A stretch of DNA of 64,000 bases, taken from positions 1 through 64,000 of the forward strand of contig NZ_JAGPXX010000013.1 in NCBI RefSeq assembly GCF_018070345.1, written 5' to 3'. A program made the translations under genes and the position numbers. Of the stretch, positions 51,121 to 59,188 are shown one piece after another (the first letter of the stretch is position 1; every line of letters begins with the position of its first letter). The notes beneath the pieces are model-generated. The model did not search any database, was not told the origin of the DNA, and saw only the letters and a list, made by a program, of their open reading frames with translations. Source of the DNA: Streptomyces sp. F63. GTDB lineage: Bacteria; Actinomycetota; Actinomycetes; Streptomycetales; Streptomycetaceae.

Positions 51121-54100
51121 TCAGACCTCCGTCTTGCGGAGCCGGAAGGTCAGCGCCAGGCCCTCGTCGGTGAAGGGCTCGCCGTACGCCTCCTCCGGTC
51201 CCGGGGCCGCCCCGGGGCCGGCGAAGTCGGCCGCCAGCACCTCGTCGGCGATGAGGGCGGCGTGCTCGCTGAGCGCCGCCCGGGTCTCCGGCTCCGGGGA
51301 CTCCCAGCGCAGGGCGATCCGGTCCGCCACGTCCAGGCCGCTGTTCTTGCGGGCCTCCTGGATCAGCCGGATCGCGTCCCGCGCCAGGCCCGCACGGCGC
51401 AGCTCCGGGGTGATCTCCAGGTCCAGGGCCACCGTGGCGCCCGCGTCGGAGGCGACCGACCAGCCCTCCCGCGGGGTCTCGGTGATGATGACCTCGTCCG
51501 GGGCGAGGGCGACCGGTTCGCCGTCGACCTCGACCGACGCGGTGCCCTCCCGCAGGGCGCGGGAGAGCGCGGCGGCGTCCGTCTGGGCGATCGCCTTGGC
51601 CACCGCCTGGACGCCCTTGCCGAAGCGCTTGCCCAGGGCCCGGAAGTTGGCCTTCGCCGTGGTGTCGACGAGGGAGCCGCCGACGGCCGAGAGGGAGTCC
51701 AGGGAGCTGACGTTGAGCTCCTCGGTGATCTGGGCCCGCAGCTCCGGCGAGAGGGTGCCGAAGCCCGCGGCGGCGACCAGCGCGCGCGACAGCGGCTGCC
51801 GGGTCTTGACCCCCGACTCGGCGCGGGTCGCCCGGCCCAGCTCCACCAGCCGCCGGACCAGCAGCATCTGCTCCGAGAGCTCCCGGTCGACGAGCGCGGT
51901 GTCCGGCTCCGGCCAGGTGGCGAGGTGCACCGAGTCGGGGGCGCCCGGGGTCACGGGGACGACCAGGTCCTGCCAGACCCGCTCGGTGATGAACGGCACG
52001 AGCGGGGCCATCAGGCGGGTCACGGTCTCGACGACCTCGTGGAGGGTGCGCAGCGCCGCGGCGTCGCCCTGCCAGAAACGGCGGCGGGAGCGGCGGACGT
52101 ACCAGTTCGAGAGGTCGTCGACGAAGGCCGAGACCAGCTTCCCGGCGCGCTGGGTGTCGTAGCCCTCCAGCGCCCCGGTGACCTCGGTGACCAGGGTGCC
52201 CAGCTCGCTCAGCAGCCAGCGGTCGAGGACCGGGCGGTCGGCCGGGGCCGGGTCCGACGCGCTCGGCGCCCAGCCCGAGGTGCGGGCGTAGAGGGCCTGG
52301 AAGGCGACGGTGTTCCAGTAGGTGAGGAGCGTCTTGCGGACGACCTCCTGGATGGTGCCGTGGCCCACGCGGCGCGCCGCCCAGGGTGAACCGCCGGCGG
52401 CCATGAACCAGCGCACGGCGTCGGCGCCGTGCCGGTCCATGAGCGGGATCGGCTGGAGGATGTTGCCCAGGTGCTTGGACATCTTGCGGCCGTCCTCGGC
52501 GAGGATGTGGCCCAGGCAGACCACGTTCTCGTACGAGGACTTGTCGAACACCAGGGTGCCGACGGCCATGAGCGTGTAGAACCAGCCGCGGGTCTGGTCG
52601 ATGGCCTCCGAGATGAACTGCGCCGGGTAGCGCTTCTCGAAGATCTCCTTGTTCTTGTACGGGTAGCCCCACTGCGCGAAGGGCATCGAGCCGGAGTCGT
52701 ACCAGGCGTCGATGACCTCCGGGACGCGGGTGGCCTCCAGGGAGCAGCCCTCGGCGGTGCAGGGGAAGACGACCTCGTCGATGTACGGGCGGTGCGGGTC
52801 CAGCCCGGACTGGTCGGTGCCGGTGAGCTCGGTGAGTTCGGCCAGCGAGCCGACGCAGGTGAGGTGGTTCTCCGCGCAGCGCCAGATCGGCAGCGGGGTG
52901 CCCCAGTAGCGGTTGCGGGAGAGCGCCCAGTCGATGTTGTTGTTCAGCCAGTCGCCGAAGCGGCCGTACTTGACCGACTCCGGGTACCAGTTGGTGCGGT
53001 CGTTCTCCCGCAGCAGGGCGTCCTTGACCTGGGTGGTGCGGATGTACCAGGAGGGCTGCGCGTAGTAGAGCAGCGCGGTGTGGCAGCGCCAGCAGTGCGG
53101 GTAGCTGTGCTCGTACGGCAGATGCCGGAAGAGGAGGCCGCGGCTGCCGAGGTCGGCGACCAGGTCCTCGTCGGCCTTCTTGAAGAACTGGCCGCCGACG
53201 AGCGGCAGTTCCTCCGTGAAGGTGCCGTCGGGGCGCACGGGGTTGACGACCGGCAGCCCGTAGGAGCGGCAGACCCTGAGGTCGTCCTCACCGAAGGCGG
53301 GGGACTGGTGGACCAGTCCTGTGCCGTCCTCGGTGGTGACGTACTCGGCGTTGACGACGAAGTGCGGGGCCGGCTCGCCCTCGGCCGGTGCGGGGAACTC
53401 CAGCAGGGCGAACGGGCGCTCGTAGGTCCAGTGCTCCATCTCGGCGCCGGTGAAGGACTGCCCGGTGGCCTCCCAGCCCTCGCCCAGCGCCTTCTCCAGC
53501 AGCGGTTCGGCGACGACGAGCTGCTCGGTGCCGTCCGTGGCGACGACGTAGCGCACGCCCGGGTGGGCGGCGACGGCCGTGTTGGACACCAGGGTCCACG
53601 GGGTCGTCGTCCAGACCAGCAGGGCGGCCTGACCGGCGAGCGGGCCGGAGGTCAGCGGGAAGCGGACGTAGACGGAGGGGTCGACGACGGTCTCGTACCC
53701 CTGGGCGAGTTCGTGGTCGGACAGGCCGGTGCCGCAGCGCGGGCACCAGGGGGCGACGCGGTGGTCCTGCACCAGCAGGCCCTTGGCGAAGATCTCCTTC
53801 AGGGACCACCAGACGCTCTGGACGTACTCCGGGTCCATGGTGCGGTAGGCGTCGTCGAGATCGACCCAGTAGCCCATACGCGTGGTGAGTTCGGCGAAGG
53901 CGTCGGTGTGGCGGGTCACCGACTCGCGGCACTTGGCGTTGAACTCGGCGATGCCGTACGCCTCGATGTCCTTCTTGCCGTTGAAACCGAGCTCCTTCTC
54001 GACCGCCAGCTCCACCGGCAGGCCGTGGCAGTCCCAGCCGGCCTTGCGGGCCACGTGGTAGCCGCGCATGGTGCGGAAGCGGGGGAAGACGTCCTTGAAG

Positions 54101-54303
54101 ACCCGGGCCTCGATGTGGTGGGCGCCGGGCATGCCGTTCGCGGTCGGCGGGCCTTCGTAGAAGACCCACTCGGGCCGTCCCTCGGACTGCTCCAGGGAGC
54201 GGGCGAAGACCTTGTTCTCGCGCCAGAACTCGAGCACGGCGTGCTCCAGCGCGGGCAGGTCGACCTGGGCGGGGACCTGGCGGTACTGCGGCTGTGGACT
54301 CAT
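51121..54303 (-). CDS. ileS: Isoleucyl-tRNA synthetase (type 2-like)
   Basis: 1060 residues. Class I signature in the variant form TANGMPGAHHIEARVFKD instead of the bacterial HIGH, with KMSKH at residues 607-611. CP1 editing domain with WTTTPWTL and GTGLVHQSPAFGEDD. The form with HH in the HIGH motif and extended C-terminus is the eukaryote-like type 2 IleRS, a group known for natural mupirocin tolerance. The ATG at 54303 follows GGAGG at a good distance inside a T-box leader. An upstream frame extension to 54576 overlaps that leader and is not coding. Confidence 0.97.
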   Translation of the reverse strand: MSPQPQYRQVPAQVDLPALEHAVLEFWRENKVFARSLEQSEGRPEWVFYEGPPTANGMPGAHHIEARVFKDVFPRFRTMRGYHVARKAGWDCHGLPVELAVEKELGFNGKKDIEAYGIAEFNAKCRESVTRHTDAFAELTTRMGYWVDLDDAYRTMDPEYVQSVWWSLKEIFAKGLLVQDHRVAPWCPRCGTGLSDHELAQGYETVVDPSVYVRFPLTSGPLAGQAALLVWTTTPWTLVSNTAVAAHPGVRYVVATDGTEQLVVAEPLLEKALGEGWEATGQSFTGAEMEHWTYERPFALLEFPAPAEGEPAPHFVVNAEYVTTEDGTGLVHQSPAFGEDDLRVCRSYGLPVVNPVRPDGTFTEELPLVGGQFFKKADEDLVADLGSRGLLFRHLPYEHSYPHCWRCHTALLYYAQPSWYIRTTQVKDALLRENDRTNWYPESVKYGRFGDWLNNNIDWALSRNRYWGTPLPIWRCAENHLTCVGSLAELTELTGTDQSGLDPHRPYIDEVVFPCTAEGCSLEATRVPEVIDAWYDSGSMPFAQWGYPYKNKEIFEKRYPAQFISEAIDQTRGWFYTLMAVGTLVFDKSSYENVVCLGHILAEDGRKMSKHLGNILQPIPLMDRHGADAVRWFMAAGGSPWAARRVGHGTIQEVVRKTLLTYWNTVAFQALYARTSGWAPSASDPAPADRPVLDRWLLSELGTLVTEVTGALEGYDTQRAGKLVSAFVDDLSNWYVRRSRRRFWQGDAAALRTLHEVVETVTRLMAPLVPFITERVWQDLVVPVTPGAPDSVHLATWPEPDTALVDRELSEQMLLVRRLVELGRATRAESGVKTRQPLSRALVAAAGFGTLSPELRAQITEELNVSSLDSLSAVGGSLVDTTAKANFRALGKRFGKGVQAVAKAIAQTDAAALSRALREGTASVEVDGEPVALAPDEVIITETPREGWSVASDAGATVALDLEITPELRRAGLARDAIRLIQEARKNSGLDVADRIALRWESPEPETRAALSEHAALIADEVLAADFAGPGAAPGPEEAYGEPFTDEGLALTFRLRKTEV

Positions 54304-54590
54304 CGGGGTCTGCCTCCGGCGGACACATGCGGGTGGTGGTGCTGTCCGTCGGAGGGACGAGAGCCTGTCGCTCCCGCGGTACCACCCTCCTTGACCGGGG
54401 AGTCGCCGGCCGGCGCTCCTCGGCCCCCTCATTCGGTGCGCTGCCGGTTCTACTCGCCCCCGCCGCGCGGGGGCTTTCCTCCGGCGGCTCCGGGGTGATC
54501 TTCGCACCGCGCACACCCCCGGGCTCGCACCGTCCCCGGGTCGCTCATGGCTGCGTACGGAACTACTCGTCCCCATCCACGCCTCACGCT
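54304..54590 (-). ncRNA. T-box leader controlling ileS
   Basis: On the minus strand the leader contains the T-box core AGGGTGGTACCGCGG (54374-54388), which binds the tRNA acceptor end. A specifier triplet ATC (54497-54499) followed by A lies in GCGAAGATCACC, fitting isoleucine. The 3' part carries the ileS ribosome binding site GGAGG (54313-54317). A -10-like TACACT (54597-54602) marks the probable start. Actinobacterial ileS T-boxes of this kind act on translation initiation. Confidence 0.92.
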
Positions 54591-54602
54591 GCGCCCAGTG
54601 TA

Positions 54603-54922
54603 CGGGGCCGGGTGGGCGGCGGCCGACCGCATGACGGCCGCGGAGCCGGCCCGCGGCCGTCCACCCGGATGGCCATACGCGGGGGGCCGGGTTTCGGGGC
54701 CCCCGACCGCAGGTGGCCCGCGACCCGGCCGCACCGGATTACCCGTTGGGGAGCGGGGCACAACGGATGCAGGCTCGCTCCCGGCCGGCACCGGCGGAGG
54801 CGCGGGCCGGGGCGGTGGGAGATCCGGACGGTCGGCGTGCCCCGTTGCCGCGACCCCGGAGTCGACTTATCGTCCGAGCACGATTAACGACAAGATCACA
54901 ATATGGTGAGGGGGCCGCTGTG
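54603..54922. other. Divergent gap between ileS leader and DksA-like gene
   Basis: No gene is supported. The last 60 bases before the plus-strand gene are unusually AT-rich for this window (TTATCG, ATTAACGACAAG, CACAATATGG), which probably marks its promoter, but I cannot fix the -35 and -10. Confidence 0.45.
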
Positions 54923-55582
54923 GTGGTGGCGAAGAAGCCCGTCGTCCAGACGGCGGAGCCGGCCGGTACGGCGGCCCCGGACAACCGCGCCGGTGCAGCC
55001 GGCGCGGCGGCCGTGGTGAGCGGGGCGGCCGCCGCGGAGACGGCCGTACGGCGGCCGGCCGCGAACAGGACGGCCGCCCCGGAGCGGACCGCGAAGGCGG
55101 CACCGGTCGCCGGGAAGCCCGCAGAGAAGACGGGAGCCAAGACGGTGGTTGCGAAGAAGACCCCGGCCGGCACGGCCGCGGCCGTGCCCGGGGACCTGGC
55201 GGTCCGGCCCGGTGAGGACCCCTGGACCCCCGAAGAGGTCGACGAGGCGCGGAACGAGCTGAACAGCGAGGCCGAACGGCTGCGCACCGAGATCGTCTCC
55301 TCCCAGGAGGCGATCGCGGGGCTGATGCGGGACTCCGGTGACGGTGCCGGTGACGACCAGGCGGACACCGGCACCAAGAACATCACCCGTGAGCACGAGC
55401 TGGCGCTCAACGCCAACGCCCGGGAGATGCTCGACCAGACCGAACGGGCGCTGGAGCGGCTGGACGCGGGCACCTACGGCCGCTGCGAGTCCTGCGGCAA
55501 CCCCATCGGCAAGGCCCGGATGCAGGCCTTCCCGCGGGCCACGCTCTGTGTGGAGTGCAAGCAGCGGCAGGAACGGCGCTAG
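54923..55582 (+). CDS. DksA/TraR-type zinc-finger protein with Ala/Lys-rich N-terminal tail
   Basis: 219 residues. The first 90 residues are Ala/Thr/Lys/Pro-rich and resemble histone H1-like tails (VAKKPVV, KTVVAKKTPAG). The C-terminal half has the coiled coil (EEVDEARNELNSEAERLRTEI, in part) and the four-cysteine finger CESC ... CVEC of the DksA/TraR family. Probably acts at RNA polymerase's secondary channel or as a DNA-associated protein. Tandem GTGs at 54920, 54923 and 54926 are possible starts; GAGGGGG at 54907 fits 54923 best. Confidence 0.85.
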   Translation: MVAKKPVVQTAEPAGTAAPDNRAGAAGAAAVVSGAAAAETAVRRPAANRTAAPERTAKAAPVAGKPAEKTGAKTVVAKKTPAGTAAAVPGDLAVRPGEDPWTPEEVDEARNELNSEAERLRTEIVSSQEAIAGLMRDSGDGAGDDQADTGTKNITREHELALNANAREMLDQTERALERLDAGTYGRCESCGNPIGKARMQAFPRATLCVECKQRQERR

Positions 55583-55583
55583 A

Positions 55584-55645
55584 GGACCGGTCCGCCCCTC
55601 CGCCCCTCCCGGGGCCCGGGTCCGGCCGGAGGGGCGGACCGGTCC
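55584..55645 (+). terminator. Long hairpin terminator after the DksA-like gene
   Basis: Perfect 19-base arms GGACCGGTCCGCCCCTCCG (55584-55602) and complement (55627-55645), starting right after the stop codon. The loop of 24 bases can form a further GC stem. Confidence 0.85.
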
Positions 55646-55758
55646 GGGCCGGCCGCCGGCGGGTGTCCCCCGGCACGGGCCGGTGCCGCCGGACCGTGCC
55701 GTACCCTCGTCCTCAGCCGGGTGGGGCCCGGTGGCGGACCAGAGGTTGAGGGACTCAC

Positions 55759-56376
55759 GTGGCAGAGGCGGAGCGGATCATCGACACCCCGGATTCCGAG
55801 GGGGAGCGCCCGGAGGCCGGGCCGGCCGGCGAGCACGGGGCGGCCGCCGGGCCCGGGGCGGAGGCCGGCGGGACCGCCCCGCGGGGCCGTGGCAGGCGGC
55901 GGATCGCCGTGCTGCTCGCCGTGGCCGCGATCGCCTACCTCCTCGATCTCGGCACGAAGATGCTCGTGGTGGCGAAACTGGAGCACCACCAGGCGATTCC
56001 GGTGTTCGGTGAGTGGCTGCGGTTCGAGGCGGTGCGCAACCCGGGTGCCGCCTTCGGTATCGGGGAGGCGCTGACCGTGGTGTTCACGGTCATCGCGGCC
56101 GCGGTGATCGTGGTCATCGCCCGGATCGCGCGGAAGCTGTACAGCCTGCCCTGGGCGATCGCGCTGGGGCTGCTGCTCGGCGGCGCCCTCGGCAACCTCA
56201 CCGACCGGCTCTTCCGGAGTCCCGGTTTCCTCCGGGGCGAGGTCGTGGACTTCATCGCCCCCAAGGGCTTCGCGGTGTTCAATCTCGCGGACACGGCGAT
56301 CGTGTGCGGCGGCGTCCTCATCGTGCTGCTGTCCTTCCGCGGGCTGGACCCGGACGGCACCGTCCACAAGGACTGA
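55759..56376 (+). CDS. lspA: Lipoprotein signal peptidase LspA
   Basis: Cleaves signal peptides of prolipoproteins within the membrane. 205 residues: a 48-residue Gly/Ala/Glu-rich cytoplasmic extension, then four transmembrane helices. Catalytic motifs GALGNLTDRLFR and FNLADTAI hold the two aspartates; VRNPGAAFGIG is also typical. GTG at 55759 has GAGGGA upstream. It precedes rluD, the classic lspA-rluD pairing. Confidence 0.96.
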   Translation: MAEAERIIDTPDSEGERPEAGPAGEHGAAAGPGAEAGGTAPRGRGRRRIAVLLAVAAIAYLLDLGTKMLVVAKLEHHQAIPVFGEWLRFEAVRNPGAAFGIGEALTVVFTVIAAAVIVVIARIARKLYSLPWAIALGLLLGGALGNLTDRLFRSPGFLRGEVVDFIAPKGFAVFNLADTAIVCGGVLIVLLSFRGLDPDGTVHKD

Positions 56377-56451
56377 CGGGGCACCGGGCCGCTCCGGGTG
56401 CGGGGGCGGCGACCGGGACGGCCGGCGTTCCGCGTCCGGCATACTCGACGG

Positions 56452-57393
56452 GTGAGCACCCTTCCCGAAATCCGCACGCTGCCCGTACCCGACGGCCTCG
56501 AAGGGGAACGCGTCGACGCCGCGATAGCCCGTATGTTCGGCTTCTCCCGCACGAAAGCGGCCGAGCTCGCCGCCGGCGGGAAGGTACTGGTCGACGGAAA
56601 CCCCGCCGGGAAGTCCGACCGGGTCACCGGTGGTGCCTGGCTGGAGGTGGAACTGCCGCGGGCCGCACCGCCGGTGGAGATCGTCGCGGAGCCCGTCGAG
56701 GGCATGGAGATCGTCCACGACGACGACGACATCGTGGTGATCGACAAGCCCGTCGGGGTGGCCGCGCACCCCAGCCCCGGCTGGACCGGCACCACCGTGA
56801 TCGGCGGGCTGGCCGCCGCGGGCTTCCGGATCTCCACCTCCGGCGCCGCGGAGCGCCAGGGCATCGTGCACCGCCTGGACGTGGGCACCTCCGGGCTGAT
56901 GGTGGTGGCCAAGTCGGAGCGCGCGTACAGCCTGCTGAAGCAGCAGTTCCGGGAGCGCACGGTCGACAAGCGCTACCACACGCTCGTCCAGGGGCACCCC
57001 GACCCGCTCAGCGGCACCATCGACGCCCCCATCGGCCGGCACCCGGTGCACGACTACAAGTGGGCCGTGACCGCCGAGGGCAAGCCGAGCGTCACGCACT
57101 ACGACCTCATCGAGGCATTCCGCGCCGCCAGCCTCCTCGACGTCAAACTGGAGACCGGCCGCACCCACCAGATCCGGGTGCACATGGCCGCGCACCGCCA
57201 CCCCTGCGTCGGCGACCTCACGTACGGTGCCGACCCGACCCTCGCCAAGCGGCTGAAGCTCGGCCGCCAGTGGCTGCACGCGATGCGGCTGGGCTTCGAG
57301 CACCCGGCGGACGGCCGGTGGGTGGAGTTCGAGAGCGCCTACCCGCACGATCTGCAGCGGGCGCTGGACATCGTGCGTTCCGAAAGCGCGTAG
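56452..57393 (+). CDS. rluD: Ribosomal large-subunit pseudouridine synthase RluD
   Basis: 313 residues. N-terminal S4 domain (SRTKAAELAAGGKVLVDG), then the pseudouridine synthase domain with catalytic Asp143 in HRLDVGTSGLMVVAKS, and ETGRTHQIRVHMAAHRHPCVGD. Isomerises uridines in helix 69 of 23S rRNA. GTG at 56452 has CATACT (56440-56445) six bases upstream and no ribosome binding site, so probably has its own leaderless promoter although it lies 75 bases after lspA. Confidence 0.96.
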   Translation: MSTLPEIRTLPVPDGLEGERVDAAIARMFGFSRTKAAELAAGGKVLVDGNPAGKSDRVTGGAWLEVELPRAAPPVEIVAEPVEGMEIVHDDDDIVVIDKPVGVAAHPSPGWTGTTVIGGLAAAGFRISTSGAAERQGIVHRLDVGTSGLMVVAKSERAYSLLKQQFRERTVDKRYHTLVQGHPDPLSGTIDAPIGRHPVHDYKWAVTAEGKPSVTHYDLIEAFRAASLLDVKLETGRTHQIRVHMAAHRHPCVGDLTYGADPTLAKRLKLGRQWLHAMRLGFEHPADGRWVEFESAYPHDLQRALDIVRSESA

Positions 57394-57407
57394 GCTCCGG
57401 CGGCTGC

Positions 57408-57439
57408 GCCCTTCCGCGGAGGCCCGTCCGCGGAAGGGC
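57408..57439. terminator. Bidirectional terminator between rluD and mscS
   Basis: Perfect 13-base arms GCCCTTCCGCGGA / TCCGCGGAAGGGC with a six-base loop, between two converging genes. Confidence 0.88.
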
Positions 57440-57459
57440 CTGCGCCCCGGGCCGGGGGT

Positions 57460-58725
57460 TCAGCGGCGGTGCAGCCGGGGGCCGCGGCCGAAGTGGTTCC
57501 GGCCGGCCGCCCCGCCGGGCTTCTCAGCCCTCTTCGTCCCCTCCGCTTCCCGCCCCGCGTTCGGCCGGCCGGGTTCCGCCGGTGCGGGCACCTCAGCGGC
57601 TCCGTGCTCCGGCGGTTCCGCCCGCTGGGCGGCCACGGTCCCGTCGACGCCGGTCGGCAGCCCGTCCCGCTCCCGGCCGCGCTGCGGCGGGAAGACCGCC
57701 GGGGCCGTGTTGATGCGCGGCAGGGCGTACGGATGCTCCTCGCGCAGCCACGTCAGCAGCTTCTCCCGGACCTCGACCCGGGCCGTCCAGAGCGTGTCGC
57801 CGTCCTTCGCCGTCACCAGCGCCCGTACCTCCATGGTGCTCGGGGTGGAGTCGGTGACGGTGAGGTTCCAGTTCCGCCCGTCCCAGGCGTCGATCGTCTG
57901 CACGATCTCGCCCAGCTTCTCCCGCATCAGCTGGACGGGCGCGGAATGGTCGACATGGAAGAAGACGGTGCCGGTCATCTGAGGGCTGTTGCGCGACCAG
58001 TTCTCGAACGGCTGGCTGGTGAAGTACGAGACGGGCATGGTGAACCGGCGCTCGTCCCAGGTCTTCACGGTCAGGAAGGTGAGGGTGATCTCCTCGACGG
58101 TGCCCCACTCGCCGTTGACCACGACCGTGTCGCCGATCCGCACCATGTCGCCGAAGGCGATCTGCAGACCGGCGAAGAGGTTGCCCAGCGTGGACTGGGC
58201 CGCGATGCCGGCCACGATGCCCACCAGGCCGGCCGAGGCCAGCAGCGAGGTGCCGACGGCGCGCATCGCGGGGAACGTCAGCAGCATCGCGGCACCGGCC
58301 ACCACCGCGACGACCGCGGTCACCACCCGCTGGATGAGGGTGATCTGTGTGCGGACCCGGCGGACCCGGGCCCGTTCGTTGGTCGTGGCCGAGTAGCGGG
58401 CGAACGAGGCCTCGACGACGGCCGTGACCACCCGCAGCACCAGCCAGGCGGTGGCGCCGATCAGCACGAGCGTCAGCCCCCGGCCGATGGCCGCCGTGTG
58501 GTCCCGGGCGAGATGCGCCTGGTCGTACGAACCGCGCAGCAACGCGGCGCCCAGCACCAGCTGCAACGGCACCAGGGCCTGGCTCAGCATGTCCCACAGC
58601 GGCGTCTCCGGGTGCCGGGCGTCGCTCCTGCGGAGCGCCAGGCGCACCACCCAGCCGACGGCGAGCGAGATGACCAGCGCTCCGCCGAACACGATCAGCG
58701 GGCGCAGCACAGCCTCCATCGGCAC
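57460..58725 (-). CDS. MscS-family mechanosensitive channel
   Basis: 421 residues. Four transmembrane segments within residues 1-170. The pore-lining helix region reads SLLASAGLVGIVAGIAAQSTLGNLFAGLQIAF (quoted in part: GLVGIVAGIAAQSTLG), typical of MscS TM3, followed by the beta domain (VRIGDTVVVNGEWGTVEEITL) and PVSYFTSQPFENWSR. A disordered, Pro/Arg-rich C-terminal tail of about 80 residues is extra. Releases solutes on osmotic downshock. GTG at 58725 is preferred over ATG 58719 because AGGAGG lies seven bases before it. Confidence 0.93.
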   Translation of the reverse strand: MPMEAVLRPLIVFGGALVISLAVGWVVRLALRRSDARHPETPLWDMLSQALVPLQLVLGAALLRGSYDQAHLARDHTAAIGRGLTLVLIGATAWLVLRVVTAVVEASFARYSATTNERARVRRVRTQITLIQRVVTAVVAVVAGAAMLLTFPAMRAVGTSLLASAGLVGIVAGIAAQSTLGNLFAGLQIAFGDMVRIGDTVVVNGEWGTVEEITLTFLTVKTWDERRFTMPVSYFTSQPFENWSRNSPQMTGTVFFHVDHSAPVQLMREKLGEIVQTIDAWDGRNWNLTVTDSTPSTMEVRALVTAKDGDTLWTARVEVREKLLTWLREEHPYALPRINTAPAVFPPQRGRERDGLPTGVDGTVAAQRAEPPEHGAAEVPAPAEPGRPNAGREAEGTKRAEKPGGAAGRNHFGRGPRLHRR

Positions 58726-58797
58726 GTTCTCTCCTCCTCGGGGCGGGCTTCCGGCGGCCCCGGGGCCGCGGGCCTCCGACCGACCGTAACCGGCGCG

Positions 58798-59181
58798 ATG
58801 AGAAGACTGCCAACCGCTCTCAGGGAAGTGACACGGGTGCCGCGTTCTCCGGCGGTTGTTCTTTTTCACCGTGCCTACGGTCTGCGACCGGCCGTGCACG
58901 CCGCGGCCGGCCGACTGCGGGCCGCCGGGTACGAGGTCCGCGTACCGGAACCGTACGACGGCCGCACCGCCGGCACGGTGGAGGAGGGCATGGCCCTGAA
59001 GGACGGGATCGGGGGCGACGAGCTGGTGAAACGCGCGGTCGCGGCCGCCGCGCCGCTGTCCGACCGCGGTGAGGTCCACCCGGGCTTCCCCCTCACCGGT
59101 TCCCGTTCCCGGAAGCCGGGGCCGCACGGCCGGCGGGCTGAGGGCGGCGGGCAGCCCACGGCGGTGGTGAGCGGGCGGTAG
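58798..59181 (+). pseudogene. Truncated dienelactone hydrolase remnant
   Basis: 127-residue frame whose first 95 residues match the start of dienelactone hydrolase family proteins: PAVVLFHRAYGLRPAVHAAAGRLRAAGYEV, then YDGRTAGTVEEGMALKDGIGGDEL and RAVAAAAPLSDRG (quoted in part). The nucleophile motif is decayed (HPGFPLTGS in place of the usual GFSxGAS). After that the sequence loses similarity and the catalytic Asp and His parts are missing. Intact relatives are about twice as long. Likely a degraded gene; no deletion scar is visible. It converges with the kinase gene eight bases away. Confidence 0.7.
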
Positions 59182-59188
59182 CCGCCGT

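Noticed and set aside
51121..54576. Upstream extension of ileS
   Set aside because: The extra 91 residues overlap the T-box leader and match no IleRS.
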